NCBI GenBank assembly: GCA_022747635.1
Contig: JAKTNV010000078.1
Coordinates: forward strand, 1,426,001 to 1,490,000
Reading direction: 5' to 3'
Length of the DNA stretch: 64,000 nt
From: Hetaerina americana
Taxonomy: Eukaryota > Arthropoda > Insecta > Odonata > Calopterygidae
Below the pieces are notes generated by a model. That model was given only the letters and a program-made list of their open reading frames with translations, was not told where the DNA came from and did no database searches. Positions within the stretch are counted from its first letter, which is position 1. Each line of letters begins with the position of its first letter. Below are positions 61,601 through 64,000 of the stretch, piece by piece. Position numbers and translations under genes: made by a program.

Positions 61601-63306
61601 CTCTTCCTCATAATCTTCGTCGTCGAAGTCATCCTCCTCCTCCTCTTCCGGCTCGAGTTCCCTGTGCGCCATGTAGGCGTGAACGCGTAGGGCTCTTTGG
61701 TTTCTGAAGGAGATGTCGCAGGAAAGGCACCTCCAGCCCATTTCCGAAGACTCTTTTGCAGTCCTCGTCCTTGGGGAACAACCTCCCCTACCCTGGAGTC
61801 TCCCGGAAGTGGCTTCGATGGTGCTTCCGTTTGCTGTCCTCTTCCTTCCACTCCCTGGAGATGGCGTCGTCGTGGGCGGCGCCGGTGACTTCTTGGGTGT
61901 AACTTTTCCTCTCTTTGATCCGCCGCTGTCCGAACTCCCGCAGTCACTAACCTCCTCCGGTTCCTTCAACGACTGCGCGTTAGCGGCGTGTGTCCTCATG
62001 TGCCGGTGCATGTTGCCATTGGTAGTGAACGCCACCCCGCACAGCCGGCACTTGAAGGGCCGTTCTCCAGAGTGCACGAGCATATGGCGGTCGAGGGAGC
62101 TCGACGAACTAAGAGCCTTCCCGCATATCCTGCAGCTAAAGGCTTTCAGGCCATTGGAGGATGCTGCGTTTGCGGTGGCGGATGCGGATCCGTCGCTGGG
62201 CGTCGGCCCAGGAGTGTTGTGAGACCTTATGTGCACAGTAAAGAGGTGTTGCGAGCTAAGGACGTCCTCGCATATGGGGCACACGTAGCGCATGTCCTCC
62301 TCATCCTCGCCCTTCTGTGTCTTTGCGTCCCCCTTCCGTTCCTCCTCCTGCTGCCCTGTAAGTTCCTCCGCCACGTCCTCCGCCTCAACGATAGCGGCCG
62401 AAGATTGAGGCTCCTCTTCCTCCACCATCACCTCTTCCTTCTCTTTCGTAGCTTGTGGTTGAGCAACCTCTGTAATGACTTCCTGCACCACTTCTGTCAT
62501 GACTTCCACCCTAGGTTCCACCTATGAAGAAGAGGAATAAATTGTTACAAGGCGATACGTATGGATTTTACCTAACTGCAAGAGTTATGTGGAAACTTAA
62601 TTATGTGGCTCAAGTGAAATATTTGATAACACTCAGGTTATCATCATTAACACCTATTTTATTTTTCACCGTTCATCCTAGCTATTCCCATTTATTCATT
62701 CATCAACTAAACTTTCCTTTGGAAACATAAATCAAATACTTCCAGGGCATTGTTTTCAGCATAGGCGGGAAGCATGAGAATAATTAACAAGTTAATTTCA
62801 ATATACCATTAGCGGTGTCAGGGAATAGAATGGCAGCTCATTAGCCGAAGAGTGTAGGAAATAAAATGTACCCTCAAGTGAATCTTGTCTGCAGTGCTTT
62901 CGAATTCCCTTGGAATTTCATGTATTTTGTCGACATGGCAAAAAGTCAACAAGTCCACCCACCTCTCGCTTCACGACTTTATTGGATTTTCTCTTCCTGG
63001 CACCGATCAAGTTGGACTCTTGGTCAGTGGCGACTAAGGTGATCGGCTTTGCGGACACGGCCGCATCCTCCTTCCTCTGTCTCGTTACTGGACCGCCCCT
63101 CTCCTCCTCAGGTTGCTTCTCCTCCTCCACCGAGGCCTGCAGCTCCATAGACTCGGAGACTTCTCCTTTTGGAAACTCTGCTTCCACATCACCTCCGTCG
63201 CCGACCAGCTTCTCACCATCGCTCTTCTCCTCTTCCTCCTCCACTCGGATTATCTCCATCTTCTCCGATTCCCCTTCGTCTCTCGGGACCGATTCGCTCT
63301 CGAGTT
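55667..63306 (-). CDS. peb: Hindsight/pebbled (RREB1-type) zinc-finger transcription factor, 5' end outside window
   Basis: Nuclear C2H2 factor. In Drosophila, hindsight acts in germ-band retraction, tracheal and retinal integrity and, downstream of Notch, in follicle cells; the vertebrate orthologue is RREB1. The exons are 63306-62963, 62521-56711 and 56182-55667. The first begins in phase 1, so at least one more exon lies to the right. At least 2,222 residues are coded. The 5.8-kb exon carries 13 fingers (numbering from that exon): 79-101, 128-150, 156-178, near 262, 370, 572, 615, 641, 1154, 1522, 1550, 1629 and 1850. The last exon adds two more, [20 protein letters not shown] and [25 protein letters not shown] and PEDLS near 840-865 are CtBP-type corepressor motifs. 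Long acidic runs, Pro/Ser-rich regions and a His tract (about 13, CAC/CAT mixed, near 1835) separate finger clusters. The final fingers and their order fit hindsight/RREB1 best. Confidence 0.92.
56183..56710 (-). other. hindsight intron, 0.5 kb
   Basis: Phase-0 intron between NRK and VVCAFC (donor AAAG|GTTAGT, acceptor TTCCAG|GTT). AT-rich, nothing recognised. Confidence 0.8.
56990..57032 (-). repeat. Poly-histidine-coding triplet tract in hindsight
   Basis: About 13 consecutive His codons made of interspersed CAC and CAT, just N-terminal to the thirteenth finger. Mixed codons mean the tract is not a pure microsatellite. Confidence 0.85.
62522..62962 (-). other. hindsight intron, 0.44 kb
   Basis: Phase-0 intron with donor GAG|GTGGGT and acceptor TTCATAG|GTG. 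It joins KVVKRE to VEPRVEV. The GTG after the acceptor is an internal Val codon, not a start. Confidence 0.75.
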
Positions 63307-64000
63307 CTGTAGGAGAAAAAAATCGGGAAAAGTTACTTTTACGACTGGTTTGAGAACTTTTGTGTAGCAGTAATGTTGTGTCCAAGTTATTCCAAGAGAA
63401 CGATCAGTCATTCTCTCGTAATAGACTTTTGTCTCATTTCGACGGAATTCCATAAAAATGTTGCAACCGTTCGAATGCGGAATTTGGCTTGTGATTGACA
63501 CGTCACGGTTTTTCCATTCGGAAAAACAAAGCCACATAAACATCTAAGAATATGATCGGCATACTTTCCTTCAAGAAAGACAGAGGAGGACGGGAAAAGT
63601 ACCCGATACTATCGTAGATACTCGATAAACTTGGAATAACCTGCATGGGTAGCGTCAATACCTTTCCATATCTATAAGTAAACTTCTATGGTATTAATGA
63701 GCTGCGTCTACACCTTCACGCTCAATTATGCTCCTTCAGAATCAGGTAATAATTGAGAGGGGCAGGCATTTTATACAGATTGAATAAATGTATGACAAAA
63801 AAACGTGTTAGGGCTCAGGAGTTTTCACATTTTAACCATATTTAATCGAATTAAAATACATTACGAAAAGAGATGAAAAAGGAGCCTACATACGAGGCTA
63901 CATACGTCGTATCACGTATAAGGATGATGTTTGAAGACGTTTCTAAGGAAAAAGGAGCGATGCTCAGGCCATTGATACCATCACGATCTGAATATGGAGT
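63307..64000 (-). other. Upstream intron of hindsight (right edge)
   Basis: A strong acceptor (TTTTTTTCTCCTACAG) precedes the exon at 63306. I see no further exon before the window ends. A short imperfect direct repeat CTACATACG lies at about 63885-63909. No other signal is seen. Confidence 0.5.

Noticed and set aside
62519..62521. Start codon of hindsight at the beginning of the 5.8-kb exon
   Set aside because: The codon is GTG directly after a good acceptor and is in phase with the upstream exon, so it is an internal Val.
57214..62527. Long open frames antisense to hindsight (for example 57214-57594, 58999-59453, 61713-62527)
   Set aside because: They mirror the biased codon composition of the coding strand (Ser/Pro/Leu-rich shadows of Glu/Gly/Arg codons) and lack splice or domain evidence.
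1..64000. CRISPR arrays, prophage, bacterial operons or endogenous viral copies
   Set aside because: No regularly spaced repeats, no dense prokaryotic coding and no recognisable viral gene; the RT sequences present are LINE- or Penelope-type.

Overview
This is an AT-rich window of animal nuclear DNA, almost certainly from an insect. The evidence is multi-exon genes with GT-AG introns, a hindsight/RREB1-type zinc-finger gene, a CCT6 chaperonin subunit, a LYAR nucleolar protein, and arthropod-type repeats (CR1-group and Jockey-like LINEs, tRNA-derived SINEs, piggyBac, a Penelope-like relic). Intergenic and intronic DNA is far more AT-rich than the long zinc-finger exon at the right end. I cannot name the species from sequence alone.

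Layout, left to right. (1) 2.3-21.1 kb, minus strand: most of an unassigned C2H2 zinc-finger gene. Eight coding exons are visible; a non-coding first exon lies near 21.6 kb, and the 3' end runs past the left part of the window. Its introns hold a decayed piggyBac transposase, a Jockey-like LINE tail that appears to sit inside an older Tigger/pogo-like element, and a young 5'-truncated CR1-group LINE whose reverse transcriptase frame is still open. (2) 24.2-35.2 kb, minus strand: the complete CCT6 (TCP-1 zeta) gene, 11 exons and 531 residues. Its introns carry a tRNA-derived SINE and a clean 1,057-bp piggyBac-type non-autonomous element with TTAA target duplications. (3) 35.3-39.3 kb: intergenic, with a decayed Penelope-like element. 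(4) 39.4-45.8 kb, minus strand: complete LYAR, 4 exons and 411 residues. (5) 48.1-49.0 kb, plus strand: a small 3-exon gene for a membrane-anchored START/SRPBCC-like protein, head-to-head with LYAR. (6) 49-55.6 kb: long AT-rich convergent intergenic DNA. (7) 55.7-63.3 kb, minus strand: hindsight/pebbled (RREB1 orthologue) with a single 5.8-kb exon, 15 zinc fingers and CtBP-type motifs; its 5' end is beyond the right edge.

The genes do not form a functional cluster. CCT6 (cytosolic folding) and LYAR (nucleolus) are housekeeping genes, hindsight is a developmental transcription factor, and the other two are uncharacterised. All exon junctions given were read by hand from splice consensus and checked for phase consistency.

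I found no prokaryote-like system, CRISPR array or virus. The most unusual signals are a perfect 54-bp-arm palindrome at 334-446, a 3' tail shared by three separate repeat copies, the clean TTAA-flanked piggyBac-type element, the nested transposon in the zinc-finger gene, and two gene products I cannot match to a named family.
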